From Roseomonas mucosa (GTDB taxonomy: Bacteria > Pseudomonadota > Alphaproteobacteria > Acetobacterales > Acetobacteraceae): a stretch of 64,000 nt of DNA. Below, piece after piece: positions 28,135 to 36,382 of the stretch. The DNA is taken from contig CAMDWG010000015.1 of assembly GCA_945878375.1 (NCBI GenBank), forward strand, positions 28,000 through 91,999. Direction: 5' to 3'. The notes under the pieces were generated by a model. That model saw only the letters and a list, made by a program, of their open reading frames with translations. It was not told the origin of the DNA and did not search any database. The number at the start of each line of letters is the position of its first letter. The stretch's first letter is position 1. Both the position numbers and the translations under genes were made by a program.

Positions 28135-28310
28135 CTTATTTCATCGTCTTCGGCGCCATCCTGGCCGTGATCGGCCTCGCGGCGATCTCAGTTGCCGAGG
28201 AAGTGGGCCTGATGCTGTTTGGCTATGGGCTGTTCGGCTTCGGCGTGTTCTTCGCGCTGTTCCTGGTGAAGCGGCATTTCGATCACCAGGATGGCACCGC
28301 ACGCCCCTGA
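28131..28310 (+). CDS. Small two-span membrane protein coupled to ccoS
   Basis: The 59-residue product begins with ATGA overlapping the ccoS stop. It has two hydrophobic segments (about residues 3-22 and 27-46) joined by AEEVG, and a short charged C-terminus (KRHFDHQDGTARP). I do not recognise the family. The overlap, codon use like its neighbours and position at the end of ccoNOQP-GHIS suggest a further small factor for oxidase assembly or stability. It could instead be an unrelated membrane peptide. Confidence 0.75.
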   Translation: MTYFIVFGAILAVIGLAAISVAEEVGLMLFGYGLFGFGVFFALFLVKRHFDHQDGTARP

Positions 28311-28409
28311 TCGCGCGGCTTTCGGGCCACGGGGGCAGGATGTTGCGGATCCGAGTGGAATGGGCGAAGCTCGTTGCACCGGCGGATCGCCGGGATGGAG
28401 AGATGGCCG

Positions 28410-28964
28410 ATGAAGCTTCCGCGCATCCTGTTGGCTGCCGCCTTGTTCGCGCCCGCGCTTGCCGTCGCCCAGCCTGCCGTGGTCGGCGCGAGTGCCGAAC
28501 GCAGCGCCGTCGTCGAAAGCGTGAACGCGCAGGAACGCTCCGTTCTGCTGCGCGGCCAGGACGGCACGCTCGCCACCGTCATCCTCGGCCCGCAGGTCCG
28601 GAACTTCGCGCAGATCCGCCCGGGTGACCGGGTGGTCACCACGGTGACGGAGGCCATCGCCGTCTCCCTCGCCCGCCCCGATGGGCGCGGCCCGGTCGGG
28701 GCGGCCGAAGCCATTGTCCGCGCGCCGGAGGGCGCGCGCCCCGGGGTCGCCTATACCGATGCCCAGCGCATGCGGGTGCGGATCGAGGGTATCGACCTCG
28801 GCCGTAACTCCGTCGCCTATGTCGACCCTGCCGGAACGCGCCGCGAGGTGCGGGTCCAGACGCCGGAGATGCGCCGTTTCATGCGAACCCTGAACCCGGG
28901 CGATGAGGTGGATGTGGTCTTCGTCGAATCCATCTCGGTCCGCGTCCTTCCCCCCGGCGGCTGA
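28410..28964 (+). CDS. Secreted protein with two beta-barrel-like repeats
   Basis: The 184-residue product has a Sec signal peptide (residues 1-20, ending ALAVA). The mature part seems to hold two related modules of about 65 residues. The first runs ESVNAQERSVLLRG to IRPGDRVVTTVTEAI, the second IEGIDLGRNSVAYVD to LNPGDEVDVVFVESI; both share strand-rich spacing and a PGD turn. No enzyme motif is visible and I cannot name the family. GGAGAG supports the start. It stands alone between the cbb3 locus and the ferredoxin oxidoreductase gene. Confidence 0.75.
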   Translation: MKLPRILLAAALFAPALAVAQPAVVGASAERSAVVESVNAQERSVLLRGQDGTLATVILGPQVRNFAQIRPGDRVVTTVTEAIAVSLARPDGRGPVGAAEAIVRAPEGARPGVAYTDAQRMRVRIEGIDLGRNSVAYVDPAGTRREVRVQTPEMRRFMRTLNPGDEVDVVFVESISVRVLPPGG

Positions 28965-29051
28965 CCCCCCCGCCGCCCATAGCGGGTGCGTCCTCTGGCC
29001 AAGGCGGCCCGGCCTTCCCATAGTCGTGGCAAGGAATCCGGGAGACGTCCC

Positions 29052-32000
29052 ATGGGCAGCCTGCAGCGCCCCGAAGCCTCGCTTGAGGACAGGTGGAAGG
29101 CGGCGGGCGAGCCCGTCGTGATGACGGGCATCCAGGCGCTGGTGCGCCTGCCGCTGTTGCGCCGGCAGATGGATGCCGCGCTGGGCTGGAACACGGCGGG
29201 CTATATCAGTGGCTATCGCGGATCGCCGATCGGCGGCTACGACCAGCTGCTGCTGAAGGAAGAAGCGCGGCTGAAGGCGGCGAATATCGTCTTCAATCCC
29301 GGGCTGAACGAGGAACTGGCCGCGGCGGCGGTCTGGGGTACGCAGCAGGTCCACCTGTCCCCCGGCGCGCGGCATGAGGGTGTCTTCGGCATCTGGTACG
29401 GCAAGGGCCCCGGTACGGATCGCAGCGGCGATGTGCTGCGCCACGCCAATTCCGCCGGCACCACGCCGAAGGGCGGCGTGCTGGCGCTGTCGGGCGACGA
29501 TCCGGCCGCCAAATCCTCCACCGTCACCTCCGGCTGCGAGGTCACCTTCCAGGATGTGGAGATCCCGCTGCTCAACCCGGCCGAGGTGGCGGAGGTGCTG
29601 GAATTCGGCGTGAAGGGCCTCGCGCTCAGCCGCTTCGCCGGCACCTGGGTGGGGCTGAAATGCGTCGCCGAGACGATGGATGCCAGCGCGACGCTCCGCG
29701 TCGATCCGGCCGCCTATGCCACCGCCGCGCCGCGCTTCGACATGCCGGAAGATGGCGTCCATCTTCGCATCCCCGACCCCGCGGTGGCGCAGGAACGGCG
29801 GCTGCGCTTGTTCAAGCTGCCGGCGGCCAGCGCCTTCGCGCGCGCCAATGGCTTCGACCGCCTTGTGGTGGACAGCCCCAATGCCCGCTTCGGCATCGCC
29901 GTGCGCGGCAAGGCTTTCGCCACGCTGCGCCAGGCGCTGGCCGATGCCGGCATCGCGCCGGACTTCGCCCGCGCCAATGGGCTTCGCATCTGGAAGGTCG
30001 GGCTGGCCTGGCCGCTGGATGCCGAAGGCGCGCGCGCCTTCGCGCAGGGGCTGGAGGAAGTGCTGGTGATCGAGGATCGCCGCGCCTTCCTGGAGCCGCA
30101 GCTGAAGGATGCGCTCTATCCGCTCGCCACGCGTCCGCGCGTGGTCGGCAAGCGCGATGAGCGCGGGGCGCCGCTGCTGTCGGAACTCGGCGAACTCGAT
30201 TCCGCGCAGATCCTGCGCGCGCTCGCGCAGCGCCTGCCGCCGGCGCTTCGTACCGAGGCGCTGGCCGCCCGGCTGCGGGAGATCGAGGCGCTGGAACGCG
30301 GCGCGGCGGACCCGCTGGTCGCGCGCGATCCCTTCTTCTGTCCGGGCTGCCCGCACAACACCAGCACGCGCGTGCCCGAAGGCTCGCGTGGCCTGGCCGG
30401 CATCGGCTGCCATTGGCTGGTCACCAAGATGCCGGAACGGGAGACCGGCGCCTTCACCCAGATGGGTGGGGAAGGCGCGCCCTGGCTCGGCATCGCGCCC
30501 TTCACGGATGAGAAGCACGTCTTCGTGAATATCGGCGACGGGACCTGGGCGCATAGCGGCTCGCTCGCGCTGCGCGCCGCCGTCGCGGGCGGGGCGAACA
30601 TCACCTACAAGGTGCTGGTGAATTCCGCCGTCGCGATGACCGGCGGGCAGCATGTCGAAGGCGATCCCGGCGTGCCGCGCATCGCCGCCCAGATCCGGGC
30701 GGAAGGCGTCCAGCGCATCGCCATCGTCTCCGACGATCCGGACCGCCACCGGGGCGATCCGGAGATCCCGGCCGGCGTCACCTTCCACCCGCGCGCGGAA
30801 CTGGATGCGGTGCAGAAGGCGCTGCGGGAGAGCCCTGGCGTCTCCGCCCTGATCTATGACCAGGAATGCGCCACCGAACGCCGCCGGAAGCGCAAGCGCG
30901 GCACCGCCGCACTCGCCACGCGCCGCGCCGTGATCAATCCGCGCGTATGCGAGGATTGCGGCGAATGCTCCCGCGTCTCCAACTGCATCGCGGTGGAACC
31001 GCTGGCGACGCCATGGGGCCGCAAGCGCCGGATCGACCAATCCGCCTGCAACCAGGACCTGTCCTGCGTGCAGGGGTTCTGCCCGTCCTTCGTCACGCTG
31101 GTCGGCGCGGAGCCCGCCAGGCCACAGGCCATCGCGACGCCGGATGGCGCCTTGCCCGATCCGACGCTGCCGGAGCCGGTGGATGGACGCGCCTGGAACA
31201 TCCTGGTCGCCGGCGTCGGCGGGCAGGGTGTCACGGCGCTCGGTGCGATCCTCGCAATGGCGGCGCATGTCGATGGCCGCGCGACCCGCAGCGTGGACAC
31301 GCTCGGCTTCGCGCAGAAGGGCGGCGGGGTCTATGTGCAGCTGCGCATCGGCCGCCCCGGCGCGGGGGAGGAGACGATCCCCGCGCCGCGCATCGGCGCG
31401 GGCCAGGCCGATCTGCTGATCGCCTCCGACATGGTGGTCGCGCATGGGCGCAATGCGCGCCCGCTGCTCGGCCGTGACCGCAGCGTCGCCATCGTGAATG
31501 CCGACATGGCGCCGACCGCGAGTTTCGTGCGCGATACCGCCACCCGCTACGACACGCAGGCGATGCTGGACAGCCTGCGCGATGCCTGCCACGAGACCCA
31601 CGCGCTGCACGCCTCGGCCGAGGTGGTTCGGGCGCTGGGCGATGCGATCCATCTGAATATCTGGCTGCTCGGCGTCGCCTTCCAGCGCGGGCTGGTGCCG
31701 ATCTCGGCCGCCGCGATCGAGCAGGCGATCCGCCTGAATGGCGCGCAGGTGGAGCGCAACCTCGCCGCCTTCGCGCTCGGTCGCCGCGCGCTGCTTGATG
31801 GGATGGAGGCTGCGCCGGCGCCGCCCGAGACGCTGGATGCGTTGGTGGCGCGCTGCGTCGCGGATCTCACCGACTACCAGGATGCGCGCTACGCCGCCCG
31901 CTACGCGGACTTCGTCGCGAAGGTGCGCGCGGCGGAAGCGCCGCTGGGCGCGGAGCGCCTGTCGCACGCGGTGGCGGTGCAGCTGCATCGCCTGATGGCC

Positions 32001-32450
32001 TTCAAGGATGAATACGAGGTCGCGCGGCTGCATAGCCTGCCCGCATGGCGCGCCCAGCTTGCCCGCGATTTTGCGGGCACCCCGCGCATCGAGCTGAACC
32101 TGGCCCCGCCGATGCTGTCGAAGACGGACCCGAACAGCGGCCTGCCGGCCAAGCGCCGCTTCGGGCCGTGGATGCTCTCGGCCATGGGCCTGCTGCGGCA
32201 CGGCAAGGCGCTGCGCTTCACGCCGCTAGACCCCTTCGGCCACACCGAGGAGCGGCGGATGGAACGCGCGCTGATCGAGGACTACCGTAGGGCGATCGAG
32301 GGATTCCTGCCGAAGCTTGCTGGCGCGAACCACGCCGCGATCTGCGATTGGGCCGAGGCCGCCGCCGGCATCAAGGGCTTCGGCCCGATCAAGGCGCGCA
32401 ACGTGGTGAAGGTCCGCGCGCGCTGGCAGGAGATCGCGGCGGGGCTGTAG
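29052..32450 (+). CDS. Indolepyruvate ferredoxin oxidoreductase, fused alpha-beta type
   Basis: This 1132-residue cytoplasmic enzyme oxidatively decarboxylates aryl-pyruvates to acyl-CoA with ferredoxin as acceptor. The N-terminal pyrimidine-binding domain starts VMTGIQALVRLPLL and includes YISGYRGSPIGGYD. The TPP-binding part has FCPGCPHNTSTRVPEG (about residue 430) and INIGDGTWAHSG-like residues near 495. A cysteine cluster CEDCGECSRVSNC lies near residue 634, followed by the gamma-type domain (VAGVGGQGVTALGAILA) and a family-specific C-terminal domain. This single-chain form is typical of alpha- and betaproteobacteria. The neighbouring acyl-CoA dehydrogenase suggests amino-acid breakdown. 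Confidence 0.95.
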   Translation: MGSLQRPEASLEDRWKAAGEPVVMTGIQALVRLPLLRRQMDAALGWNTAGYISGYRGSPIGGYDQLLLKEEARLKAANIVFNPGLNEELAAAAVWGTQQVHLSPGARHEGVFGIWYGKGPGTDRSGDVLRHANSAGTTPKGGVLALSGDDPAAKSSTVTSGCEVTFQDVEIPLLNPAEVAEVLEFGVKGLALSRFAGTWVGLKCVAETMDASATLRVDPAAYATAAPRFDMPEDGVHLRIPDPAVAQERRLRLFKLPAASAFARANGFDRLVVDSPNARFGIAVRGKAFATLRQALADAGIAPDFARANGLRIWKVGLAWPLDAEGARAFAQGLEEVLVIEDRRAFLEPQLKDALYPLATRPRVVGKRDERGAPLLSELGELDSAQILRALAQRLPPALRTEALAARLREIEALERGAADPLVARDPFFCPGCPHNTSTRVPEGSRGLAGIGCHWLVTKMPERETGAFTQMGGEGAPWLGIAPFTDEKHVFVNIGDGTWAHSGSLALRAAVAGGANITYKVLVNSAVAMTGGQHVEGDPGVPRIAAQIRAEGVQRIAIVSDDPDRHRGDPEIPAGVTFHPRAELDAVQKALRESPGVSALIYDQECATERRRKRKRGTAALATRRAVINPRVCEDCGECSRVSNCIAVEPLATPWGRKRRIDQSACNQDLSCVQGFCPSFVTLVGAEPARPQAIATPDGALPDPTLPEPVDGRAWNILVAGVGGQGVTALGAILAMAAHVDGRATRSVDTLGFAQKGGGVYVQLRIGRPGAGEETIPAPRIGAGQADLLIASDMVVAHGRNARPLLGRDRSVAIVNADMAPTASFVRDTATRYDTQAMLDSLRDACHETHALHASAEVVRALGDAIHLNIWLLGVAFQRGLVPISAAAIEQAIRLNGAQVERNLAAFALGRRALLDGMEAAPAPPETLDALVARCVADLTDYQDARYAARYADFVAKVRAAEAPLGAERLSHAVAVQLHRLMAFKDEYEVARLHSLPAWRAQLARDFAGTPRIELNLAPPMLSKTDPNSGLPAKRRFGPWMLSAMGLLRHGKALRFTPLDPFGHTEERRMERALIEDYRRAIEGFLPKLAGANHAAICDWAEAAAGIKGFGPIKARNVVKVRARWQEIAAGL

Positions 32451-32475
32451 GTGGCGCCGCTGGATGTCGGAGGCT

Positions 32476-32531
32476 GGTCGCGCCCCCACCCGCCCTCGCG
32501 GCATACCGCGTGGGCGGGAGGGGGCCCGACC
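32476..32531. repeat. GC-rich palindromic repeat, copy A
   Basis: This 56-base element starts GGTCGCGCCCCC and ends GGGGGCCCGACC, an imperfect inverted repeat around a short centre containing CGCGG and CCGCG arms. It lies between the stop of the oxidoreductase and the start of the acyl-CoA dehydrogenase. It shares its ends with copies at 48213, 52652, 52781 and 60127. Confidence 0.7.
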
Positions 32532-32559
32532 CACCTGCCAGACGCAGAGGAACGCCCGA

Positions 32560-33717
32560 ATGCCACCCGATGAGGCCGCCGCCTTCGACCTGCCCGAGGC
32601 CACGCGCGAACTCCGCGACGTGGCGCTGGCCTTCGCCCGCGACCGGCTCGCGCCCCACGCCCAGGAGTGGGATGAACGTCGGCACCTGCCCGTCGATGTG
32701 CTGCGCGAAGCCGCCGGCCTCGGCATGGCCGGTCTCTATGTGCGGGAGGATTCGGGCGGCGCCGGTCTCTCGCGGTTGGATGCGGCTGTGGTGTTCGAGG
32801 CGCTGGCGACCGGCTGCCCGACCATCTCCGCCTTCCTGTCCATCCACAACATGGTCGCCTGGATGATCGACAGCTTCGGCAGCGACGCGCAGCGCGCGGC
32901 CTGGCTGCCAAGCCTGCTGACGATGGAGAAGATCGCCAGCTACTGCCTGACGGAGCCCGGCGCTGGCAGCGACGCCGCGGCGCTGTCCACGCGTGCCGTG
33001 CGGGACAACCAGGGCTATGTGCTGAACGGTGTGAAGCAGTTCATCAGCGGCGCGGGCGTGTCGGATCTCTACCTGACCATGGTCCGCACCGGCGGGCCGG
33101 GCGCCCATGGCATCTCCGCGCTGCTGGTGCCGAAGGATGCGCCTGGTCTGTCCTTTGGTGCCAATGAGAAGAAGATGGGCTGGAACGCCCAGCCCACGCG
33201 CCAGGTGATCTTCGAGGATGCGCGCATCGCCGCCGATGCACTGCTGGGCGAGGAAGGGCAGGGGTTCCGCTTCGCCATGGCGGGGCTCGATGGCGGCAGG
33301 CTCAACATCGGCGCGTGCAGCCTGGGCGGCGCGCAACGCGCGCTTGAGATCGCGCTGGCCTATGTGAAGGAACGCCGCGCCTTCGGGCAGGCGGTGGAGA
33401 GGTTCCAGGCCACGCAGTTCCGCCTGGCCGACATGGCGACGGAGCTGGAGGCGGCGCGCACCCTGCTCTGGCGCGCCTGCGCGAAGCTCGACACGAAGGC
33501 GCCCGACGCCACCGCCTTCTGCGCCATGGCCAAGCGCTTCGCGACCGACACCGGCTTCCGCGTGGCGGATGAGGCGCTGCAGCTGCTCGGCGGCTATGGC
33601 TACCTGGCGGATTACGGGATCGAAAAGATCGTGCGCGACCTGCGGGTCCATCGCATCCTGGAAGGCACCAACGAGATCATGCGCGTGATCGTCGCGCGGG
33701 GCCTGCTCGGGCGCTGA
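32560..33717 (+). CDS. Acyl-CoA dehydrogenase, isobutyryl-CoA type likely
   Basis: The 385-residue flavoenzyme forms trans-2-enoyl-CoA and passes electrons to ETF. Signatures are YCLTEPGAGSDAAAL (about residues 129-143) and the C-terminal QLLGGYGYLADYGIEKI. The catalytic glutamate is expected in HRILEGTNEIMR near the end. Segments CPTISAFLSIHNMVAWMID and the VKQFISGAG loop resemble isobutyryl-CoA dehydrogenase (ACAD8), suggesting valine breakdown, but chain specificity is not certain. It follows the oxidoreductase gene on the same strand, separated by repeat copy A. Confidence 0.9.
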   Translation: MPPDEAAAFDLPEATRELRDVALAFARDRLAPHAQEWDERRHLPVDVLREAAGLGMAGLYVREDSGGAGLSRLDAAVVFEALATGCPTISAFLSIHNMVAWMIDSFGSDAQRAAWLPSLLTMEKIASYCLTEPGAGSDAAALSTRAVRDNQGYVLNGVKQFISGAGVSDLYLTMVRTGGPGAHGISALLVPKDAPGLSFGANEKKMGWNAQPTRQVIFEDARIAADALLGEEGQGFRFAMAGLDGGRLNIGACSLGGAQRALEIALAYVKERRAFGQAVERFQATQFRLADMATELEAARTLLWRACAKLDTKAPDATAFCAMAKRFATDTGFRVADEALQLLGGYGYLADYGIEKIVRDLRVHRILEGTNEIMRVIVARGLLGR

Positions 33718-33771
33718 GACGGCCGTTCATTCCGCTGGCGCCCCGACCGGGCCCGGGGTAGTCTCCGCCCC

Positions 33772-34134
33772 ATGCGCCGCCTTCTCTTGCCTGCCCTGCT
33801 GTGCGCCCTGTCACCGCTCGCCGCCCTGCCGGCGCAGGGACAGGTGTTGCGATCCGTCGTCGTGCCGGCGGATGCCCCGGTGGCGGTGCCGCCGCGCGGC
33901 CAGCCCCTGCCCAGCCGCATCGGCATCCCCGCAGGACTACCGGCCCAGGGCAGGGCGCCTGCCCTTGGCCCGGCGCCTGCGATGCCGTCCGGGGCGGCGC
34001 TGGCCGGGACCGCACCGACGGGCCTGGCCGCCGCGCCGGCGGCGCTGCTGCCGCTCGCCGCCGCCATGATCTTCGGCGGTGCGCTGGCCGGCGGTGGCGG
34101 GGGCGGCACGGGCGCGCCAGCCGTCACGCGCTGA
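33772..34134 (+). CDS. Small Ala/Pro/Gly-rich exported protein
   Basis: The 120-residue product has a signal peptide (residues 1-23, ending PAQG), a Pro/Ala-rich middle with no fold signature, and one C-terminal hydrophobic stretch (about residues 88-105) followed by six glycines. It could be membrane-anchored at its C-terminus. No family is recognised. The signal peptide is the main evidence that it is a real gene. Confidence 0.55.
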   Translation: MRRLLLPALLCALSPLAALPAQGQVLRSVVVPADAPVAVPPRGQPLPSRIGIPAGLPAQGRAPALGPAPAMPSGAALAGTAPTGLAAAPAALLPLAAAMIFGGALAGGGGGGTGAPAVTR

Positions 34135-34223
34135 AGGCGAACCATCATCCTGGTTGAAGGGGCGCGGGTGGACGGGCGCCCCCCGGCCCGGCCATGCTTG
34201 GCCGCACAAGCCAGGATCAGCCC

Positions 34224-35621
34224 ATGCCCAATCGCGACGGCGCCATCGCACGCGCCCATGCCTTTTTCGACGATGGCGGTTTCCAGGACCTGCTCGCGCG
34301 CCTGGTCGCCATCCCCTCCACATCGCAGGAGCCGGACGGCGCGCCCGCGCTGCGCCAGTATCTCGATCACGCGATCCGCCCCTGGCTCGACCGCCTCGGC
34401 TTCGAAAGCGCCATCCACCCGAACCCGCTGCCCGGCTTTGGCCCGATCCTGACCGCGACCCGCATCGAGGATCCGGCGCGGCCGACCGTGTTGCTCTACG
34501 GCCATGGCGACACGGTGCGCGGCCTGGAGGACCAATGGCAGGCCGGGCTGCTTCCCTGGGCGCTCACCGATGCCGGGGACCGCTGGTACGGGCGCGGCAC
34601 CGCGGACAACAAGGGCCAGCACGCCATCAACCTCGCGGCGCTGGAAGCGGTGCTGGCCGAACGCGGCGGCAAGCTGAACGCCAATGTGAAATTCGTGCTG
34701 GAGATGGCGGAAGAACGCGGGTCCCGCGGCCTCAAGGAGTTCGTGGCCGCGCAGCGCGACCATCTGGCGGCCGATGCGCTGATCGCGTCTGACGGGCCGC
34801 GCGTGACGCCGGACCTGCCGACCATCGCGACCGGCACGCGCGGCACCTTCCATTTCGACCTGGTGGTGAAGCTGCGGGATGGCGGCGTGCATTCCGGCCA
34901 TTGGGGCGGGCTGACGCGCGACCCGGCGATCCTGCTGGCCCATGCCATCGCCGGGATCGCCGACCGCGACGGCCGCATCCTGGTGCGCGACTGGCTGCCG
35001 CCGGGCGGTGTCGCGCCCGCCGTGCGCGCGGTGCTGGAAGGCTGCCCGGTGGGTGGCGGCGAAGGGGCCGCGACGATCGATGCAAGCTGGGGCGAGCCCG
35101 GACTGACGGCGGCCGAGAAGATCTATGGCTGGTGCAGCTTCATCGTGCTCGCCATGGTTGCCGGCCGGCCGGAGAACCCGGTGAACGCGGTGGCGCCGGA
35201 GGCCCGCGCGCATTGCCAGATCCGCTACACGGTCGATGCCGATCCGGCCCGCTTCGCGCCGGCGCTGCGCGCGCATCTCGACGCGCTGGGGATGGACTTC
35301 GTCGCCATCGAGAACGCCGCCATCCGCATGCCCGCCAGCCGCACCGCGCCCGACCATCCTTGGGTGCGCTGGGCGCAGGCCTCGATGGAACGCAGCCTCG
35401 GCAAGCGGGTGCAGGTCATCCCGAATTCCTCGGGCGGGCTGCCGGGGGATGTGTTCGTGGACCATCTCGGCGTGCCGCTGGTCTGGGTGCCGCACAGCTA
35501 CAATGGCTGCAAGCAGCACGGGCCGGACGAGCATCTGCTGAAGTCGGCCGCACGTGAGGGCATCGGCGCCTTCGCGGGCCTGTGGTGGGACCTGGGCGAG
35601 GATGGCGCGCCGCCGCGCTGA
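34224..35621 (+). CDS. M20-family metallopeptidase
   Basis: The 465-residue product matches M20 dipeptidase/carboxypeptidase-like enzymes. Zinc ligands are expected in LLYGHGDTVRG (about residues 93-103), YGRGTADNKGQ (about 128-138) and the catalytic glutamates in LEMAEERGSRG (about 162-172). A dimerisation insert follows in the middle, and the C-terminal HGPDEHLL gives the last histidine ligand. No signal peptide is present, so it is cytoplasmic. AGGA seven bases upstream supports the ATG. The substrate is unknown. Confidence 0.9.
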   Translation: MPNRDGAIARAHAFFDDGGFQDLLARLVAIPSTSQEPDGAPALRQYLDHAIRPWLDRLGFESAIHPNPLPGFGPILTATRIEDPARPTVLLYGHGDTVRGLEDQWQAGLLPWALTDAGDRWYGRGTADNKGQHAINLAALEAVLAERGGKLNANVKFVLEMAEERGSRGLKEFVAAQRDHLAADALIASDGPRVTPDLPTIATGTRGTFHFDLVVKLRDGGVHSGHWGGLTRDPAILLAHAIAGIADRDGRILVRDWLPPGGVAPAVRAVLEGCPVGGGEGAATIDASWGEPGLTAAEKIYGWCSFIVLAMVAGRPENPVNAVAPEARAHCQIRYTVDADPARFAPALRAHLDALGMDFVAIENAAIRMPASRTAPDHPWVRWAQASMERSLGKRVQVIPNSSGGLPGDVFVDHLGVPLVWVPHSYNGCKQHGPDEHLLKSAAREGIGAFAGLWWDLGEDGAPPR

Positions 35622-35653
35622 GACACCCCGCCAGGGTCCAGGCCGGGCGGATG

Positions 35654-35672
35654 GGTAACTTGTCATGTTACC
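35654..35672. promoter_or_regulatory. Inverted repeat upstream of the EF-hand gene
   Basis: GGTAAC and GTTACC flank a 7-base spacer, about 100 bases before the EF-hand gene ATG. The site is AT-richer than its surroundings and has the size of a dimeric repressor or response-regulator operator. No specific regulator is recognised. Confidence 0.45.
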
Positions 35673-35772
35673 TTTCCTCACCGGCCGAGACCCTGGCCGT
35701 AATCCGCGCGTTGCATCAGGGGCTCATCCTGCCTGTGTTGCCGGTGTGGACCGGCCGAAGGAGACCACCCCG

Positions 35773-36339
35773 ATGAAGACCTCTCGCCTTGTCCTGCTGG
35801 CCGGCGGCGCGCTGCTCGCGGCCGGCGCGCTGGCCATCCCCGCCTTCGCCCAGACTGGCCCCGGCCATCACCACCATCGCGGCGGCTTCGCGGTCGGGGA
35901 GGCTTTCGCCCGCGCCGACGCCAACAATGACAACCGCGTGACGCTGGAAGAAGGCCGCACCTGGCTCGCCGCCCGCTTCGCGGAGGTGGATGGCAACCGC
36001 GATGGCGGCGTGACCTTCGAGGAGATGCGCGCCTATGCCCGCACCCGCATGGGCGACCGCCAGCCCCGCGCCGAGATGCAGCAGCGCGCCGAACAGCGCG
36101 GCCAGGGGATGTTCCGTGCCCTCGACGCGAACACCGACGGCCGCGTGACGCTGGACGAACTGCGCCCCTTTGCCGAGGCGATGTTCCGTGCCCGCGACAC
36201 CAACGCCGACGGCGCCCTGACGCGGGAGGAAGCAATGCCGGGGCGCGGTGGTGAGCGCCGTGGCGACCGCATGGGCCCCGGCCAGGGCATGGGCCCGGGG
36301 ATGGGCGGCGAGCGCCGCGGCCCGCCCCCGGCGCAATAG
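35773..36339 (+). CDS. Exported EF-hand calcium-binding protein
   Basis: The 188-residue protein has a signal peptide (residues 1-26, ending PAFA) and a His-rich start of the mature chain. Four EF-hand loops are visible: DANNDNRVTLEE, DGNRDGGVTFEE, DANTDGRVTLDE and DTNADGALTREE, spread over residues 49-155. The C-terminus is a Gly/Arg/Met/Pro-rich tail. It is probably a periplasmic calcium sensor or buffer. GAAGGAGA supports the start. An inverted repeat lies upstream and a two-way terminator downstream. Confidence 0.88.
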   Translation: MKTSRLVLLAGGALLAAGALAIPAFAQTGPGHHHHRGGFAVGEAFARADANNDNRVTLEEGRTWLAARFAEVDGNRDGGVTFEEMRAYARTRMGDRQPRAEMQQRAEQRGQGMFRALDANTDGRVTLDELRPFAEAMFRARDTNADGALTREEAMPGRGGERRGDRMGPGQGMGPGMGGERRGPPPAQ

Positions 36340-36352
36340 GCCAAGCCGCGAA

Positions 36353-36381
36353 CCCCGCCCCTGATCTCTCCGGGGGCGGGG
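36353..36381. terminator. Bidirectional terminator between convergent genes
   Basis: CCCCGCCCC (36353-36361) and GGGGCGGGG (36373-36381) form a perfect 9-bp stem with an 11-base loop. It fills the 43-base gap between the convergent EF-hand and methyltransferase-glycosyltransferase genes. No U-run is present on either side. Confidence 0.6.
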
Positions 36382-36382
36382 G

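Noticed and set aside
28188..32201. A very long open frame on the minus strand opposite the indolepyruvate ferredoxin oxidoreductase gene
   Set aside because: It is antisense to a clear enzyme gene, its composition is rich in Arg/Gly/Ala/His without motifs, and stop-free antisense frames are common at this GC content.
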